Assembly: GCA_022432975.1 (NCBI GenBank)
Contig: CM039508.1
Location: 48,945,646-49,009,645, forward strand
Direction: 5' to 3'
From: Begonia masoniana
Lineage: Eukaryota > Streptophyta > Magnoliopsida > Cucurbitales > Begoniaceae
DNA length: 64,000 nucleotides
Of the stretch, positions 1 through 11,996 are shown piece after piece (within the stretch, counting starts at the first letter, position 1; each line of letters begins with the position of its first letter). The notes beneath the pieces were generated by a model. That model was not told where the DNA came from. It did no database searches and was given only the letters and a program-made list of their open reading frames with translations. The translations under genes and the position numbers were made by a program.

Positions 1-675
1 ACCATCGGCAGAAGCTTTTGCTTCTGCTTCTGCCGATGTACAGTAACCATCGGCAGAAGCTTTTGCTTCTGCTTCTGCCGATGTACAGTAACCATCGGCA
101 GAAGCTTTTGCTTCTGCTTCTGCCGATGTCCAGCAACCATCGGCAGAAGCTTTTGCTTCTGCTTCTGCCGATGTACAGTAACCATCGGCAGAAGCTTTTG
201 CTTCTGCTTCTGCCGATGTACAGTAACCATCGGCAGAAGCTTTTGCTTCTGCTTCTGCCGATGTACAGTAACCATCGGCAGAAGCTTTTGCTTCTGCTTC
301 TGCCGATGTCCAGCAACCATCGGCAGAAGCTTTTGCTTCTGCTTCTGCCGATGTACAGTAACCATCGGCAGAAGCTTTTGCTTCTGCTTCTGCCGATGTA
401 CAGTAACCATCGGCAGAAGCTTTTGCTTCTGCTTCTGCCGATGTCCAGCAACCATCGGCAGAAGCTTTTGCTTCTGCTTCTGCCGATGTCCAGCAACCAT
501 CGGCAGAAGCTTTTGCTTCTGCTTCTGCCGATGTCCAGGAACCATCGGCAGAAGCTTTTGCTTCTGCTTCTGCCGATGTACAGTAACCATCGGCAGAAGC
601 TTTTGCTTCTGCTTCTGCCGATGTACAGTAACCATCGGCAGAAGCTTTTGATTCTGCTTCTGCCGATGTACAGCA
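1..675. repeat. 45-bp minisatellite, 15 units, each a hairpin
   Basis: Fifteen head-to-tail copies of a 45-bp unit, nearly identical. The array may extend left of the window. In each unit, bases 3-15 (CATCGGCAGAAGC) are the exact reverse complement of bases 26-38, separated by 10 nt, so every copy can fold into a 13-bp stem. A smaller stem (AGAAGC/GCTTCT) is nested inside. Variation is confined mostly to the spacer: type A ends GTACAGTA, type B ends GTCCAGCA, one unit ends GTCCAGGA, and the last has one extra substitution. The order (AAB, AAAB, AAB, B...) suggests some higher-order spread of unit blocks. Because 45 is a multiple of three the array is open in one frame, but the reading is a pure artefact of repetition. 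Confidence 0.97.
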
Positions 676-1386
676 ACTTCAGTGGATATAATTTCGATTG
701 ATGTGTTCCAGAGAATAACTCTCACCTAGACAGTTTTGGTCGATATAACCTCCTAATATCGATCAAAACTGTATCAATTGACATTGCACAAACTGAAATT
801 TCTATCCAATCTATCAAATTCCAATTTAATTCATTTAATGGCATAACTCTACAGTTTTATATGGTCCAACATTCTGATTGAATCATTGATTTAAGGATGT
901 CACCAAAGGACTCTTCTCTTTTGTAGAATGTTCATGACGAATTTTGCATATTGTAAGTGTGTAAGTTCATGTGATTATTAATCGGCCCAAAGGAAGGTTA
1001 ATAGTTGGCCGAACTACATAATTACCTGTGATAATAAACATGTGACGATTATAAGGATTTTACATGAGAATGATAAATCAATCCAAAGAGGGATTTATTA
1101 TTTATCATGCATTATGTTAGTGTTTGATTATTACAACAAGAGTATCACTTGCAGTTAGTTTTACTGTCCAAAGACTTGAATTAATGTTGCACTAGGTATC
1201 TTGAGATGGGATTTGTCAATTATTTTGAATTTTATTGATAATTATGTTTTGAGCATGTTATTTATAATTCTATTGTTCTCATTCAGCTAATGTTGCAACA
1301 TTTCTGCCAACCTGAATTCAGTACCTGTCCTTACTGGTACTAACTTTAAAGACTGGAAAGAGAACATTCATATAGTTCTCGGGTGC
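676..1386 (+). other. Leader of the Copia element (no LTR or PBS visible)
   Basis: Non-coding DNA between the minisatellite and the Copia gag. It holds an imperfect inverted repeat, 730-746 against 756-772 (17 bp, one mismatch, 9-nt loop). No sequence matching the 3' LTR at 5758-6218 and no tRNA-complementary primer site are present, so the 5' LTR is either left of the window, beyond the minisatellite, or deleted. The gag reading frame is open and Gag-like from about 1297 ([11 protein letters not shown] encoded at 1336-1368) back to a TAA at 1288-1290, so the true start lies upstream of the first in-frame ATG at 1387. The nearest ATG (1290-1292) is one base out of frame. Confidence 0.7.
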
Positions 1387-4300
1387 ATGGACATGGACCT
1401 TGCTATTCGGACGGAGCAACCTATAACTCCTACAGCAACTAGCTCATCTGATGAAAGAGCTAGATTTGAGAAGTGGGATCGCTCTAACCGCATGAGTCTA
1501 ATGATCATCAAGCGCGCCATTCCAGAGGTATTTAGGGGTGCAGTGTCCGAGGACATCACCAATGCTAAGGAGTACCTTGCAGAAATTGAGAAGCGCTTTG
1601 CCAAAAGCGATAAAGCTGAAACAAGCACTATTTTGAAGAGCTTGATTTCAATGAAGTATAAGGGCAAGGGAAACATAAGGGAGTACATTATGGAAATGTC
1701 TCATCTTGCTTCGAAACTGAAGGCATTAAAGCTTGATTTGCATGAAGATTTACTTGTGCATCTCATCTTGATTTCTCTCCCAGTTCAATTCAACCACTTT
1801 AAGGTCAGTTTTAACTGTCAGAAGGAAACGTGGAATTTGAATGAACTAATTTCTCATTGTGTACAAGAGGAAGAGAGATTGAAGCAAGAGAAGACAGAAA
1901 GTGCTTTCTTAGCTAGCACCTCTAAAGAAAAGGGCAAGAAAAGAAAGAATATTAATGCTGCTGGTCCAAATGCAAAGAAACAAAATAAGGATGGTAATCT
2001 TTGTTTCTTTTGCAATAAACCTGGACACATGAAGAAGGAATGTGCAAAGTATCGTGCATGGCGCGAGAAGAAAGGTACATTTCTTAATTTGGTTTGTTCT
2101 GAAGTTAATTTGGCTTCAGTACCTAGAAATACTTGGTGGTTAGACTCCGGTGCTACTACTAACATCAGTATTTCAATGCAGGGTTGCCTGAGCTACCGAA
2201 AGCCAAATGATGCTGAAAAATGTATCTATGTAGGCGATGGCAAATCGGTAGAAGTGGAAGCAATTGGTCATTTTAGATTGTTGCTTTGTACTGGTTTCTA
2301 TTTGGATTTAACGGATACTTATGTTGTACCGTCATTTAGACGGAATTTGGTTTCTGTTTGTTACTTGGACAAATATGGTTACACTTGTTCTTTTAGAAAC
2401 AATCAGTTTATGTTATCTATTAATTCAAATGTGGTTGGAACTGGTTCGCTTATGCAATATGACAATCTATATTTGCTTGATACAAATGCTACATATCATG
2501 AAACCCTCAATATTGAATCAAAAGGTACAAAAAGGAAGCTAAATAATGACAATTCAGGAGCATTGTGGCACAAGCGCTTAGGCCACATCTCTAGAAATAG
2601 AGTTGAACGACTTGTGTCAGATGGAATTCTAAATTCCATTGATTTTGCAGATTTTAACATCTGCATTGAATGCATTAAAGGGAAACAAACCAAAGGCAAG
2701 AAATATGGTGCATATAGAGCTAATGAAGTCTTAGAGTTGATACATACGGATGTTTGTGGACCGTTTCCAACACCTTCTTGGAATGGTCAACGCTATTTCG
2801 TATCATTCATAGACGATTATTCACGATATGCATACATATTTCTTATTCATGAAAAGGCTCAAACATTGGACGTGTTCAAGTCCTTCAAGGTTGAAGTTGA
2901 AAATCAACTCAACAAAAGGATAAAGCAAATTAAGTCTGATCGTGGTGGTGAATACTACGGTCGTTATGATGGTTCAGGTGAGCAACGTCCAGGGCCTTTT
3001 GCCAAATACCTAGAGGAGTGTGGTATCGTCCCTCAATACACCATGCCGGGCTCTCCAAGCATGAATGGTGTAGCTGAAAGACGAAATCGTACTTTACAGG
3101 ATATGGTAAGGAGTATGATAAGTCATTCCTCCTTGCCTCAATCACTCTGGGGTGAGGCAATAAAAACAGCAGCATACATTCTGAATAGGGTGCCAACAAA
3201 AGCAGCTGCTAAAACACCTTTTGAGCTTTGGCTGGGGCGAAAGCCTAGTCTAAAGCATTTCCATGTTTGGGGATGTCCAGCTGAGGCACGGCCTTATAGG
3301 CCACATGAGAATAAATTGGACTCCAAAACTGTGAGCAGCTACTTTATTGGCTATTCTGAACGATCAAGGGGCTATAAATTTTATGATCCCAAATTAAAGA
3401 CAATTTTTGAGACGGGTACAGCAGTATTCTTCGAGGATATTGAGTTTGGGGGAAAGAATAAAATAAAGGACTTTGTCTTTGAGGAAGAATCAACTTCTAA
3501 TATGGTTAATGAGGAATTGCTTTATATTCCGATTTCTTTTGACAATGATCAAGATTCCACTCTTGTCATTGATAATATCGGAATTCCAGAACATCAAGAT
3601 ATTGTTGATCTCCCAGAGGTACAAACTCAACAACCTCTTGAAGAAGCAATTGAAGTTCAAGTGCCATTACGGCGGTCCACGAGAGAAAGAAGAAATGCTA
3701 TTTCGGATGTCTATGAAGTATTTCTTCAGGAACATGAAGATGATGTTAGCATCATGGAAGATGATCCTATCAACTTCCGTCAAGTTATAGAAAGTTCCAA
3801 TTCGGTAAAGTGGGTCGAAGCAATGAATGAAGAGTATAAGTCAATGCAAGACAATAAAGTATGGGAACTTGTCCCATTACCAGAAGGTACAAAACCTGTT
3901 GGTTGTAAATGGATTTTTAAGACCAAAAGGGATTCAAATGGTAATGTGGAAAAGTATAAAGCTCGTCTTGTGGCAAAAGGCTTTACTCAAAAATACGGGA
4001 TTGACTATAAAGAGACATTTTCTCCGGTTTCAACTAAGGACTCTTTTAGATCAATTATGGCACTTGTAGCACATTTTGATATGGAGCTACATCAGATGGA
4101 TGTAAAGACAGCGTTTCTCAATGGCGACATTGATGAAACAATTTATATGGTGCAACCAGAAAACTTTGTATTAGGAGACCCAAAGAATATGGTTTGCAAA
4201 TTAAAGAAATCCATCTATGGGCTTAAGCAAGCGTCTCATCAGTGGTACCATAAATTTCATGAAATAATTCTCTCATTTGGTTTTGAAGGGAATTTAATCG

Positions 4301-5340
4301 ATGATTGTGTGTATCACAAGTTCAGTGGGAGTAAGCACATATTTTTGGTTTTATATGTGGATGATATTTTGCTTGCCACAAACGATATAGGCTTATTGCA
4401 CCAAACCAAGAAGTTTTTATCGAAAAATTTTGAGATGAAAGATCTTGGTGAGGCTTCATTTGTATTAGGAATTCAGATACGTCGAGACCGTTCTCAAAGT
4501 ATTCTTGGATTGTCACAAATGAGCTATATCGATAAAGTACTTAAGAGATATGGCATGCAAGATTGTAAACTAGGCAGCACCCCGGTCGCTAAGGGAGATA
4601 AATTTAATCTCAAACAATGCCCTAAAGGAAGTCTTGAAATTCAAGAAATGCAAAAGATTCCTTATGCTTCGGCGATAGGAAGTCTTATGTATGCTCAAGT
4701 ATGTACGCGTCCGGATATTGCGTACATAGTAGGTGTATTAGGCAGATATTTAAGCAACCCAGGTATGGATCACTGGAAAGCAGCCAAAAGAGTTATGAGA
4801 TACCTTAAGAGAACCAGGAATTACATGCTCACTTATAGGAGGTCAGATAGTCTTGAGATCATTGGGTATTCTGACTCCGATTTTGCGGGATGCCAAGATA
4901 GTTTAAGATCCACTTCAGACTACATTTTTCTGTTAGCTGGTGGAGCCATTTCATGGAGAAGTGCCAAACAGGGACTTACAGCTTCCTCCACCATGGCAGC
5001 AGAATTTGTTGCTTGTTATGAGGCATCAAATCATGGAATATGGCTGAAGAATTTTGTCACAGGGCTGCGTATTCTAGAAGGGATTGAAAGACCCCTTAAG
5101 TTATTTTGTGACAATAAATCAGCTGTATTATATTCTAACAACAATAGGAGCTCAACGAAGTCGAAGCATATCGACATCAAGTTCATTGTTGTAAAAGAAA
5201 GGGTACAAAGTGGGCAAATTTCTATAGAACACTTAGGTACAAACTCCATGGTAGCTGATCCTTTGACAAAAGGTTTGCCACCTAATATCTTTCATGAGCA
5301 TACTGCTCGTATGGGTCTTGTAGAGATAGATGATCTCTAG
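1387..5340 (+). CDS. Ty1/Copia gag-pol polyprotein (Tork-like), open over its full length
   Basis: Single 1317-codon frame with the Copia domain order. Gag is followed by a zinc knuckle [14 protein letters not shown] (residues 206-219). The aspartic protease has DSGAT with catalytic D253. GAG-pre-integrase (HKRLGHIS) leads to an integrase core with acidic residues near D455, D518 and E564. The reverse transcriptase has AFLNGDI and YVDD (990-993), and RNase H follows ([17 protein letters not shown]). It would encode all proteins needed to copy and integrate the element. The listed start is only the first in-frame ATG. Gag homology continues upstream, so the protein is N-terminally short as drawn. 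No internal stop or frameshift is visible. Assignment to the Tork side of Copia is by general resemblance only. Confidence 0.95.
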   Translation: MDMDLAIRTEQPITPTATSSSDERARFEKWDRSNRMSLMIIKRAIPEVFRGAVSEDITNAKEYLAEIEKRFAKSDKAETSTILKSLISMKYKGKGNIREYIMEMSHLASKLKALKLDLHEDLLVHLILISLPVQFNHFKVSFNCQKETWNLNELISHCVQEEERLKQEKTESAFLASTSKEKGKKRKNINAAGPNAKKQNKDGNLCFFCNKPGHMKKECAKYRAWREKKGTFLNLVCSEVNLASVPRNTWWLDSGATTNISISMQGCLSYRKPNDAEKCIYVGDGKSVEVEAIGHFRLLLCTGFYLDLTDTYVVPSFRRNLVSVCYLDKYGYTCSFRNNQFMLSINSNVVGTGSLMQYDNLYLLDTNATYHETLNIESKGTKRKLNNDNSGALWHKRLGHISRNRVERLVSDGILNSIDFADFNICIECIKGKQTKGKKYGAYRANEVLELIHTDVCGPFPTPSWNGQRYFVSFIDDYSRYAYIFLIHEKAQTLDVFKSFKVEVENQLNKRIKQIKSDRGGEYYGRYDGSGEQRPGPFAKYLEECGIVPQYTMPGSPSMNGVAERRNRTLQDMVRSMISHSSLPQSLWGEAIKTAAYILNRVPTKAAAKTPFELWLGRKPSLKHFHVWGCPAEARPYRPHENKLDSKTVSSYFIGYSERSRGYKFYDPKLKTIFETGTAVFFEDIEFGGKNKIKDFVFEEESTSNMVNEELLYIPISFDNDQDSTLVIDNIGIPEHQDIVDLPEVQTQQPLEEAIEVQVPLRRSTRERRNAISDVYEVFLQEHEDDVSIMEDDPINFRQVIESSNSVKWVEAMNEEYKSMQDNKVWELVPLPEGTKPVGCKWIFKTKRDSNGNVEKYKARLVAKGFTQKYGIDYKETFSPVSTKDSFRSIMALVAHFDMELHQMDVKTAFLNGDIDETIYMVQPENFVLGDPKNMVCKLKKSIYGLKQASHQWYHKFHEIILSFGFEGNLIDDCVYHKFSGSKHIFLVLYVDDILLATNDIGLLHQTKKFLSKNFEMKDLGEASFVLGIQIRRDRSQSILGLSQMSYIDKVLKRYGMQDCKLGSTPVAKGDKFNLKQCPKGSLEIQEMQKIPYASAIGSLMYAQVCTRPDIAYIVGVLGRYLSNPGMDHWKAAKRVMRYLKRTRNYMLTYRRSDSLEIIGYSDSDFAGCQDSLRSTSDYIFLLAGGAISWRSAKQGLTASSTMAAEFVACYEASNHGIWLKNFVTGLRILEGIERPLKLFCDNKSAVLYSNNNRSSTKSKHIDIKFIVVKERVQSGQISIEHLGTNSMVADPLTKGLPPNIFHEHTARMGLVEIDDL

Positions 5341-5757
5341 GTTGAGTGGGAGTTTGTAATTGGTTGTTTATCTGGATGCTTGTTTTATAGACATTGCTTA
5401 TATATTTTTATTCTGATCAGAAATGAAGTATTATTCAATTATTGCACTTTGTACAAATGAGGTTAAAGTTTGATCTCATTAAAGTTAAGCTGGACCAGTT
5501 GAAAATTGACATGAAAAGATCACCTTGCATGTAATTTTCATGCCACTAATTCATGATTGATCTATGTTATTTAGTCATATTGATATAAGTGACCATTGAA
5601 AGGTTTAGTTGTGATTGATACAACGAATACCGCTTTGATCCTATGTCAATATTACTAATGAACAAGATTGTTTAGAATGTCCCAAGACTTGATGACAATA
5701 CATGTGCACACTAAGGATATATCATTCATTATATTGTATATGTGTCCAGTGGGAGAT

Positions 5758-6218
5758 TGTTAGAATTTTTTTTTGGGACACTTATATAATTAAGTGAATG
5801 TATATAGTCATCAAATATATTAAGTCAATATTATGTGATCTAATTTTTTGAAATAAAGAATTTGACTTAATGACATAATTGTCATGAATATTATTGTGGA
5901 TACCATATGCAGAATTTCTAATTTGATGAGGGGCCAAATTAGAAATATGCGAAAGGTTGTAACTGTTGAAGATCTCAACGGTTACAAAACAGTTATTGGG
6001 TTATGGTCCCCATTTGTAGAATGTAATATCTCTATTCTGTATCCCCATCAACAGAGAGAATAAGGAACTTAAGAAAATTCTACATTTGGAAGATCAAAGC
6101 CAAAGAGACTATGGCCAAAGATTCAGGTACGCTTCTGCACTGAATTTATGTTTAAGTTAAGAATAAGATTGTAGATTCAGTTTCATAAGGATAAGAGAAA
6201 CTGAGAATTTTATTAACA
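5758..6218 (+). repeat. 3' LTR of the Copia element
   Basis: Starts TGTTAGAATT directly after the polypurine tract and ends TTATTAACA. The termini TGTTA/TAACA are inverted repeats, as expected of Copia LTRs. Length 461 bp. The following bases TTGCA are the expected right-hand target duplication, but the left copy is outside the window. Confidence 0.8.
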
Positions 6219-6754
6219 TTGCAAGCCTTGGAAGCACGCCTATGCTCGTCTACTGCGCTTAAAATTTTAAAACCGAAACAAACAACAATGCTCCCTTTTT
6301 ATGGCAGATTAAAGAAATTCATAGGTTTTTCGTACCCACGAAACACTTCACCCACAATTTAGTATAAACATTGCCTTTCGTCTAAAAGTCTACCCAAACG
6401 AATCACATGACTCTGTCGAAATGTTTTTCTTTTTTACAGACAGAACATTTAAACTATATTTTAGACGAAAGATTCCACGAAAGATGACTACAACTGTCTC
6501 GTCATCTAAAATTTTGGGTGCTTTCTCAAAATTGATCTTCACAAAAGACCCATAAATAATAAAATCCTCAAACGTAGTCCAACAAAAAAACTCAACAATG
6601 TCCAGTGATGAAAGTTCCTTTTTTTTAACAAAAGCTGTCTGTTCAAGGTAGCTCAAGTTGGTACCATAAAAGAAGAGACTTTATGCAACAGAGTAGTAGA
6701 TCTCACCCCTATATACTGCTTTCGTTCGCGACGACCTGTTCCTGAGTTGGCATG
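6219..6754. other. No gene seen between Copia and Gypsy elements
   Basis: AT-rich sequence without a recognisable gene. A minus-strand open frame of 88 codons (6390-6656) has no domain I recognise. The right end is the pre-insertion flank of the Gypsy element. Confidence 0.6.
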
Positions 6755-6759
6755 AGTCG

Positions 6760-7218
6760 TGTCAAGGTCCGGGCTTGTCCAAGGCATGTTGCCTATGGCC
6801 GCCCATGCTGCTAGGTAGATTTATTTCCTTTTTAAGTAATTCTGTTGTAATCTTTTTCTTTCTATTTTTGGCAAGTGACTCCTCGCCTACATAGCATGTC
6901 CACTCCTGCTATAATGGAGATGGCCCGGATTGCTCTTTAAGGGGAGAGGCATGACTGCACGTAGACCCCCCTACCCAACGTTGTAATTTGCTGCTATTCA
7001 ATCAAGGCTTTTTACACACACTCTTTATGCAAACTTTATACTCAAATGATGCTCATTTCGGTTAATCTCGCTCGCTCGTTGCTTACTCGTTAGACACAAG
7101 CTCGCTCTAACGAAGTGGGCACTCGGTGCCGTTGGCACGCTCGTTGGCTGACCCAGTACTAGTGAGATATTGGGTGCCGCACGGTCTCGATACGCCCCTT
7201 GAAAGTAGGACCGTGACA
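6760..7218 (+). repeat. 5' LTR of the Gypsy element
   Basis: 459 bp, TG...CA ends, matching 11997-12455 at all but one base by eye. Directly preceded by the target duplication AGTCG and followed by the tRNA primer site. Confidence 0.96.
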
Positions 7219-7220
7219 GT

Positions 7221-7233
7221 TGGTATCAGAGCC
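7221..7233 (+). promoter_or_regulatory. Primer binding site, initiator Met tRNA
   Basis: TGGTATCAGAGCC starts two bases after the LTR end. It is complementary to the 3' end of plant initiator methionine tRNA, the standard primer for minus-strand DNA synthesis in these elements. Confidence 0.93.
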
Positions 7234-7260
7234 TAGGTTGGCTCAAAAACGTGAGAAATC

Positions 7261-10200
7261 ATGCCGAAGAAGAATTTGGCAGAAAAGTCGGGTTCGCCAT
7301 CAGATCAACTCGAGCGCCTCGTCGAGTTGGAAGAAGAAATACGGTATTTGCAAGACATACCGGACAACATTCGATTTATAGAAGAACGAATGAAGGAAAT
7401 GTCTGAATTTCCTACCGAAATAGCCACTATTCACAACAGGATAGATGCCATACCGATTCCAGAGCTGTTGAATCGGGTGGAGACCCTCGAATCCCAACAA
7501 GAAAAGGGAAAGGGAGCTGACACAGGAGAAAGTTCCACAAGTGCAATAATCGGGGTCCTGGAGCGCGTCGATGAGATCGAGCTAGCTCATACCCGGTTGT
7601 CAGAAACTGTGTCCCAAGTAACAGAAGACTTCAGGACAATGTTTGATTCTCTCAAAGCTGAGATTGGTGAGAACAACGTTAAACTGAACCTGACTATGAG
7701 AGCCATGGGAAGTCAAACCCATGGTACTGCTGCTGCTGAATTTAGCCGAGTGAAAATCCCAGAGCCAAAATCCTTTGGGGGAGCTCGAGATGCAAAAGAA
7801 ATTGAGAATTTCATCTTCGACATGGAACAATATTTTAAAGCCACCAAAACAGATGATGATTCGAAAGTTACCTTGGCCACAATGCATCTTACTGGAGATG
7901 CAAAACTTTGGTGGAGATCGAAATACCACGATATCAGTATGGGCGAATGTGTGATTGATACGTGGGAAGAACTAAAAAGACAACTGAAGGATCAATTCTT
8001 TCCAGAGAATGTCGAGTTTAATGCCCGCAGACTACTTCGAGAGTTGAAGCAGACTACAAGCATTCGTGATTATGTTAAACAGTTCTCGGGACTCATGCTG
8101 AACATTAGAGACATGTCAGAAAAAGATAAGATCTTCACTTTCATCGAAGGTCTTAAGCCGTGGGCCAGAACTAAATTGTATGAACAAAGGGTGCAAAGCC
8201 TTTCAAGCGCGCTTGCCGCAGCAGAGCGGTTGTTTGACTATAACTCTGAGAACCCTGCACCAAAGAAGAATGCTCCTAGTAGCTCAAACGCCGCCAAGTT
8301 TCAGAAGCCGAACACTGGTACTATTGAAAAGAAACCATTTGTTCCAAGAGAAAGCTATGAAGCACCAAGAAATGCTAACAATCAGCGACCTACAAATAGG
8401 CCTATGTCTTGCTTTCTGTGCAAAGGACCTCATCGAGTGGCCGAATGCCCTCATAGATCAGCCTTAACTGCCTTACAAGCTTCAATTCGAGATGACAACT
8501 CAGTTAAGGAAGTTTCTGAAGAAGAATCCACTGAGCTTGCCGAAGTTGGTACTATGACTTTCTTGTCAGCTGTACAACAACAGATGGAGGAACTAAGGAA
8601 AATCCCAGAAAAAGGTCTCATGTATGTGGAGTCCTTCATCAATGACAGGGCCACTACGAGTACAATGATAGATTCGGGAGCTACTCACAATTTTATTACA
8701 GAGAAGGAAGCTCACCGACTTGGTTTGAAGCTAGAAAGGAATGGCGGAAAGATGAAGACAGTGAATGCCAAAGCGATGCCAGTACTTGGAATCGTAAGGA
8801 GAGCTCAGTTGAAGCTCGGCTCATGGACAGGACTTATTGACTTTGTCGTAGCACAGATTGATGACTTTGATATTATCTTAGGGATGGATTTCTTGATGGA
8901 ACATAAAGTCATCCCAATGCCCTCAGCGAAATGTTTAGTAGTCACCAGTAACAACCCAACCGTTGTTCCTGCAATTCTAAAACAACCAAATGTCATCAAT
9001 ACAAAGATGCTCTCTGCTATGCAATTTAAAAAAGGGCTGAAACACGATGATCCAACTTACATGGTCATTCCATTAGGGTTGAGTACAAAGAAGGAGGAAG
9101 TAATACACCCTGAAATCTCAAGAGTTCTAGAAGAGTTCAGGAGTACCATGCCCGAGTGCTTGCCCAAGACATTACCTCCAAGAAGAGACATCGATCATCA
9201 GATTGAACTGAACCCCGGAGCCAAACCTCCTGCAAAGGCCCCATATAGAATGGCTCCGCCAGAGCTGGCAGAACTAAGGAAGCAATTAGATGAGCTACTT
9301 GAGGCCGGATTCATCAGACCTGCTAAAGCACCTTTTGGAGCGCCAGTGTTGTTTCAAAAGAAAAAAGATGGAAGTCTACGAATGTGCATAGATTACCGGG
9401 CACTCAACAAAGTCACAGTGCGCAACAAGTATCCCATTCCGCTCATCACTGACCTTTTTGATCAGTTGTATAAAGCCAAGTACTTCACCAAGCTTGATCT
9501 ACGGTCAGGCTATTATCAAGTAAGAATTGCAGAAGGAGACGAACCCAAGACAACGTGCGTAACAAGGTATGGAGCCTTTGAATTCTTGGTGATGCCCTTC
9601 GGACTCACAAACGCTCCTGCAACATTCTGCACCCTCATGAATCAAGTATTTCATGAGTACCTTGACAAGTTTGTGGTGGTGTACCTTGATGACATTGTGG
9701 TATACAGCGAGACACTAGAAGAGCACAAGATACATCTCCGTTTGGTTTTCGAAAAGCTAAGAGAAAACCAACTATATGTGAAGAAAGAAAAATGCTCTTT
9801 TGCCCAGGAGAGCATCGAATTCCTCGGCCACATTGTTGAACAAGGTCGTCTTCGCATGGACCCAGATAAGATAAGTGCTGTCAAAAGTTGGAAGACCCCT
9901 ACATCTGTCACCGAACTGCGTTCCTTCCTCGGACTCGCTAATTATTATAGACGATTTGTAAAAGGATTCTCGAAGAAAGCTGCACCCTTAACGGAACTCT
10001 TAAAGAAAGGAGTTTCTTGGACGTGGAGTTCAGACTGCCAAAAATCCTTCATTAATCTAAAGGAAGCTATGATACAGGAGCCGGTGCTCGCACTAGCCGA
10101 TGTCACTCAGCCGTTTGAAGTAGAGACTGATGCCTCAGATGTTGCTCTAGGAGGAGTCCTGATGCAAAATGGCCATCCTATCGCCTTCGAAAGTCGTAAG

Positions 10201-10701
10201 TTGAAAGAGGCAGAGAGAAAATACATTGCTTCAGAGAAGGAAATGTTGGCTGTAGTTCATTGTCTGCGCGTGTGGAGACAGTATCTGCTTGGATCGAAGT
10301 TCATCGTAAAGACAGATAACAGTTCAATTTGTCACTTCTTTGAACAACCAAAACTTTCAGTGAAGCAGGCACGGTGGCACGAATTAATTTCAGAATTTGA
10401 TTTTCACTTTGAACACAAATCAGGCCAGAGCAATCGAGCAGCTGATGCATTAAGTCGGAAGGCAGAGTGCGCTAGTCTATGTTATCTGTCTCAACTTCAA
10501 GCAAGTAAGGTCAATGGATCCCTAAAAGATCGCATCCGGGACAATTTACAAGACGACCCCGCAGCTCGGGCTGTAATGCAACTTGTGAAAGAAGGAAAGA
10601 CGCGGCAATTCTGGATCGAAAATGGCTTGCTCTTCACCAAAGGAAACCGTCTGTATGTTCCTCGAAGCAATACGGCGTACTCTCCTGCGAGAATGCCATG
10701 A
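7261..10701 (+). CDS. Gypsy gag-protease-RT-RNase H polyprotein
   Basis: 1146 codons starting at the first ATG after the primer site. A coiled-coil-like N-terminus leads to the retrotransposon gag domain (around residues 160-300). The zinc knuckle is [13 protein letters not shown] (384-396, CX2CX3HX4C spacing). The aspartic protease has DSGATHNF (D471), the reverse transcriptase YLDD (808-811), and RNase [11 protein letters not shown] (from about 956). The frame runs into non-homologous residues and stops at 10701, where the integrase should begin. Integrase continues in the frame one base on (10622-11965). A single-base indel between about 10665 and 10690 explains this. Given near-identical LTRs, the lesion is recent or a sequencing error. 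Confidence 0.95.
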   Translation: MPKKNLAEKSGSPSDQLERLVELEEEIRYLQDIPDNIRFIEERMKEMSEFPTEIATIHNRIDAIPIPELLNRVETLESQQEKGKGADTGESSTSAIIGVLERVDEIELAHTRLSETVSQVTEDFRTMFDSLKAEIGENNVKLNLTMRAMGSQTHGTAAAEFSRVKIPEPKSFGGARDAKEIENFIFDMEQYFKATKTDDDSKVTLATMHLTGDAKLWWRSKYHDISMGECVIDTWEELKRQLKDQFFPENVEFNARRLLRELKQTTSIRDYVKQFSGLMLNIRDMSEKDKIFTFIEGLKPWARTKLYEQRVQSLSSALAAAERLFDYNSENPAPKKNAPSSSNAAKFQKPNTGTIEKKPFVPRESYEAPRNANNQRPTNRPMSCFLCKGPHRVAECPHRSALTALQASIRDDNSVKEVSEEESTELAEVGTMTFLSAVQQQMEELRKIPEKGLMYVESFINDRATTSTMIDSGATHNFITEKEAHRLGLKLERNGGKMKTVNAKAMPVLGIVRRAQLKLGSWTGLIDFVVAQIDDFDIILGMDFLMEHKVIPMPSAKCLVVTSNNPTVVPAILKQPNVINTKMLSAMQFKKGLKHDDPTYMVIPLGLSTKKEEVIHPEISRVLEEFRSTMPECLPKTLPPRRDIDHQIELNPGAKPPAKAPYRMAPPELAELRKQLDELLEAGFIRPAKAPFGAPVLFQKKKDGSLRMCIDYRALNKVTVRNKYPIPLITDLFDQLYKAKYFTKLDLRSGYYQVRIAEGDEPKTTCVTRYGAFEFLVMPFGLTNAPATFCTLMNQVFHEYLDKFVVVYLDDIVVYSETLEEHKIHLRLVFEKLRENQLYVKKEKCSFAQESIEFLGHIVEQGRLRMDPDKISAVKSWKTPTSVTELRSFLGLANYYRRFVKGFSKKAAPLTELLKKGVSWTWSSDCQKSFINLKEAMIQEPVLALADVTQPFEVETDASDVALGGVLMQNGHPIAFESRKLKEAERKYIASEKEMLAVVHCLRVWRQYLLGSKFIVKTDNSSICHFFEQPKLSVKQARWHELISEFDFHFEHKSGQSNRAADALSRKAECASLCYLSQLQASKVNGSLKDRIRDNLQDDPAARAVMQLVKEGKTRQFWIENGLLFTKGNRLYVPRSNTAYSPARMP

Positions 10702-11965
10702 TACCTTATGGGCAGGTCATGCAGGCTGGCAGCGAACTTATGCCCTTTTAAATAGAGGATACTACTGGCCCCAAATGAAGGGGGATGTTATGCAGTACAC
10801 CAAGACCTGTTTAGTATGCCAACAAGATAAGGTAGAGAGGAACAAGATTGCAGGCCTACTGGAACCTCTACCGGTACCAAGAAATCCTTGGGAAAGCGTT
10901 TCCTTGGACTTCATCACAAACTTGCCTTCTGCCAGCGACTTTGAAGCCATATTGGTGGTCGTCGATCGGTTCTCTAAGTATGCCACGTTCATTGCTGCCC
11001 CGAAACACTGTCCTGCCGAGACAACCGCCCAACTATTCTTCAAGCATATAGTGAAGCTGTGGGGGATTCCTCAAAGTATTGTCAGTGATAGAGACCCTCG
11101 ATTCACTGGATCTTTTTGGGTGGAACTATTTCAGCTACTTGGATCAAGCTTGAATATCTCTTCCAGCTACCACCCCCAAACAGACGGTCAGACGGAACGC
11201 TTCAACAGCTTACTTGAAGAGTACCTGCGACACTTCATCAATACTAATCAGAAGAATTGGCCGAGTCTACTTGATGTGGCTCAATTCTGTTTTAATTGTC
11301 AAAAGAGCTCCTCAACAGGAATGAGCCCGTTCGAAGTGGTTTGCGGGAGACAGCCAATCATGCCCCATACCTTAGAGCAACCATATTCTGGGAAGAGCCC
11401 GAAAGCTTACAACTTCTCTAAGGAATGGAAGTACAATACAGAGATAGCTCGCGCTTACCTGGAGCGAGCATCTAAGCATATGAAGAAGTGGGCAGATAAG
11501 AAACGGCGACCGATGGAATTTAAAGCTGGTGACCTTGTACTAATTAAGTTGTTACCTGAACAACTTCGCTTGAGAGGGAAGAAAGAAAAGCGACTAATCA
11601 GAAAGTATGAAGGCCCAATCGAAGTAATCGAGAAGGTCGGGAGAACATCCTATCGAGTCAATCTTCCATCATGGCTCAAAATCCACTCGGTGATTCATGT
11701 CAGCAACTTAAAGCCTTATCATCCAGATGACGAAGACAAGGAAAGGAACGACATCTTGAGACCAGATATCTCCATCAGCAACCAAAGGAAAAGAGAAGTT
11801 GAAGAAATCCTTGCAGATCGAAGCGTCAGAATAGGCCGGCGACACTACCAGGAGTATCTCATCAGGTGGAAAGGGCTAGGAGACGACGAAGTATCTTGGG
11901 AGAAAGCAGAAGATCTGGAGGACTCCGCGAAGATGATTAAAGAATTCAAGCAGAAGCAGAGTTGA
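10622..11965 (+). CDS. Gypsy integrase with C-terminal chromodomain (frameshifted pol 3' part)
   Basis: The 447-codon frame overlaps the previous one by 80 bases. Only from about 10680 does it read as integrase, so its first ATG is not a real start. It contains the HHCC zinc-binding region (HDTLWAGH ... CLVCQQDK), the DDE core ([27 protein letters not shown] with the catalytic E), and a GPY-type region ([14 protein letters not shown]). A chromodomain follows ([17 protein letters not shown]), which directs integration towards particular chromatin marks in chromoviruses. In an intact copy this would be fused to the upstream polyprotein. Confidence 0.93.
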   Translation: MACSSPKETVCMFLEAIRRTLLRECHDTLWAGHAGWQRTYALLNRGYYWPQMKGDVMQYTKTCLVCQQDKVERNKIAGLLEPLPVPRNPWESVSLDFITNLPSASDFEAILVVVDRFSKYATFIAAPKHCPAETTAQLFFKHIVKLWGIPQSIVSDRDPRFTGSFWVELFQLLGSSLNISSSYHPQTDGQTERFNSLLEEYLRHFINTNQKNWPSLLDVAQFCFNCQKSSSTGMSPFEVVCGRQPIMPHTLEQPYSGKSPKAYNFSKEWKYNTEIARAYLERASKHMKKWADKKRRPMEFKAGDLVLIKLLPEQLRLRGKKEKRLIRKYEGPIEVIEKVGRTSYRVNLPSWLKIHSVIHVSNLKPYHPDDEDKERNDILRPDISISNQRKREVEEILADRSVRIGRRHYQEYLIRWKGLGDDEVSWEKAEDLEDSAKMIKEFKQKQS

Positions 11966-11983
11966 CGAGGACGTCAACAGCTC

Positions 11984-11996
11984 AAATAGGGGAGAA
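11984..11996 (+). promoter_or_regulatory. Polypurine tract
   Basis: AAATAGGGGAGAA immediately upstream of the 3' LTR. This is the usual plus-strand primer position. Confidence 0.85.

Larger units (their letters stand above)
676..6218 (+). mobile_element. Copia LTR retrotransposon, 5' end not in view
   Basis: Comprises the leader, the polyprotein at 1387-5340, a 417-bp 3' untranslated stretch, a purine-rich primer site (AGTGGGAGA ending at 5756) and the 3' LTR. Without the 5' LTR its age and target duplication cannot be read. The minisatellite at 1-675 may belong to the same element's 5' untranslated region. The intact frame suggests a fairly recent insertion. Confidence 0.8.

Noticed and set aside
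1..675. CRISPR-like array
   Set aside because: Unit is contiguous with no unique spacers, and the genome is eukaryotic.
18..701. 227-codon open frame of repeated Leu-rich 15-residue units
   Set aside because: Pure consequence of a 45-bp tandem repeat without stops; no start context, and the DNA conservation follows the hairpin, not codons.
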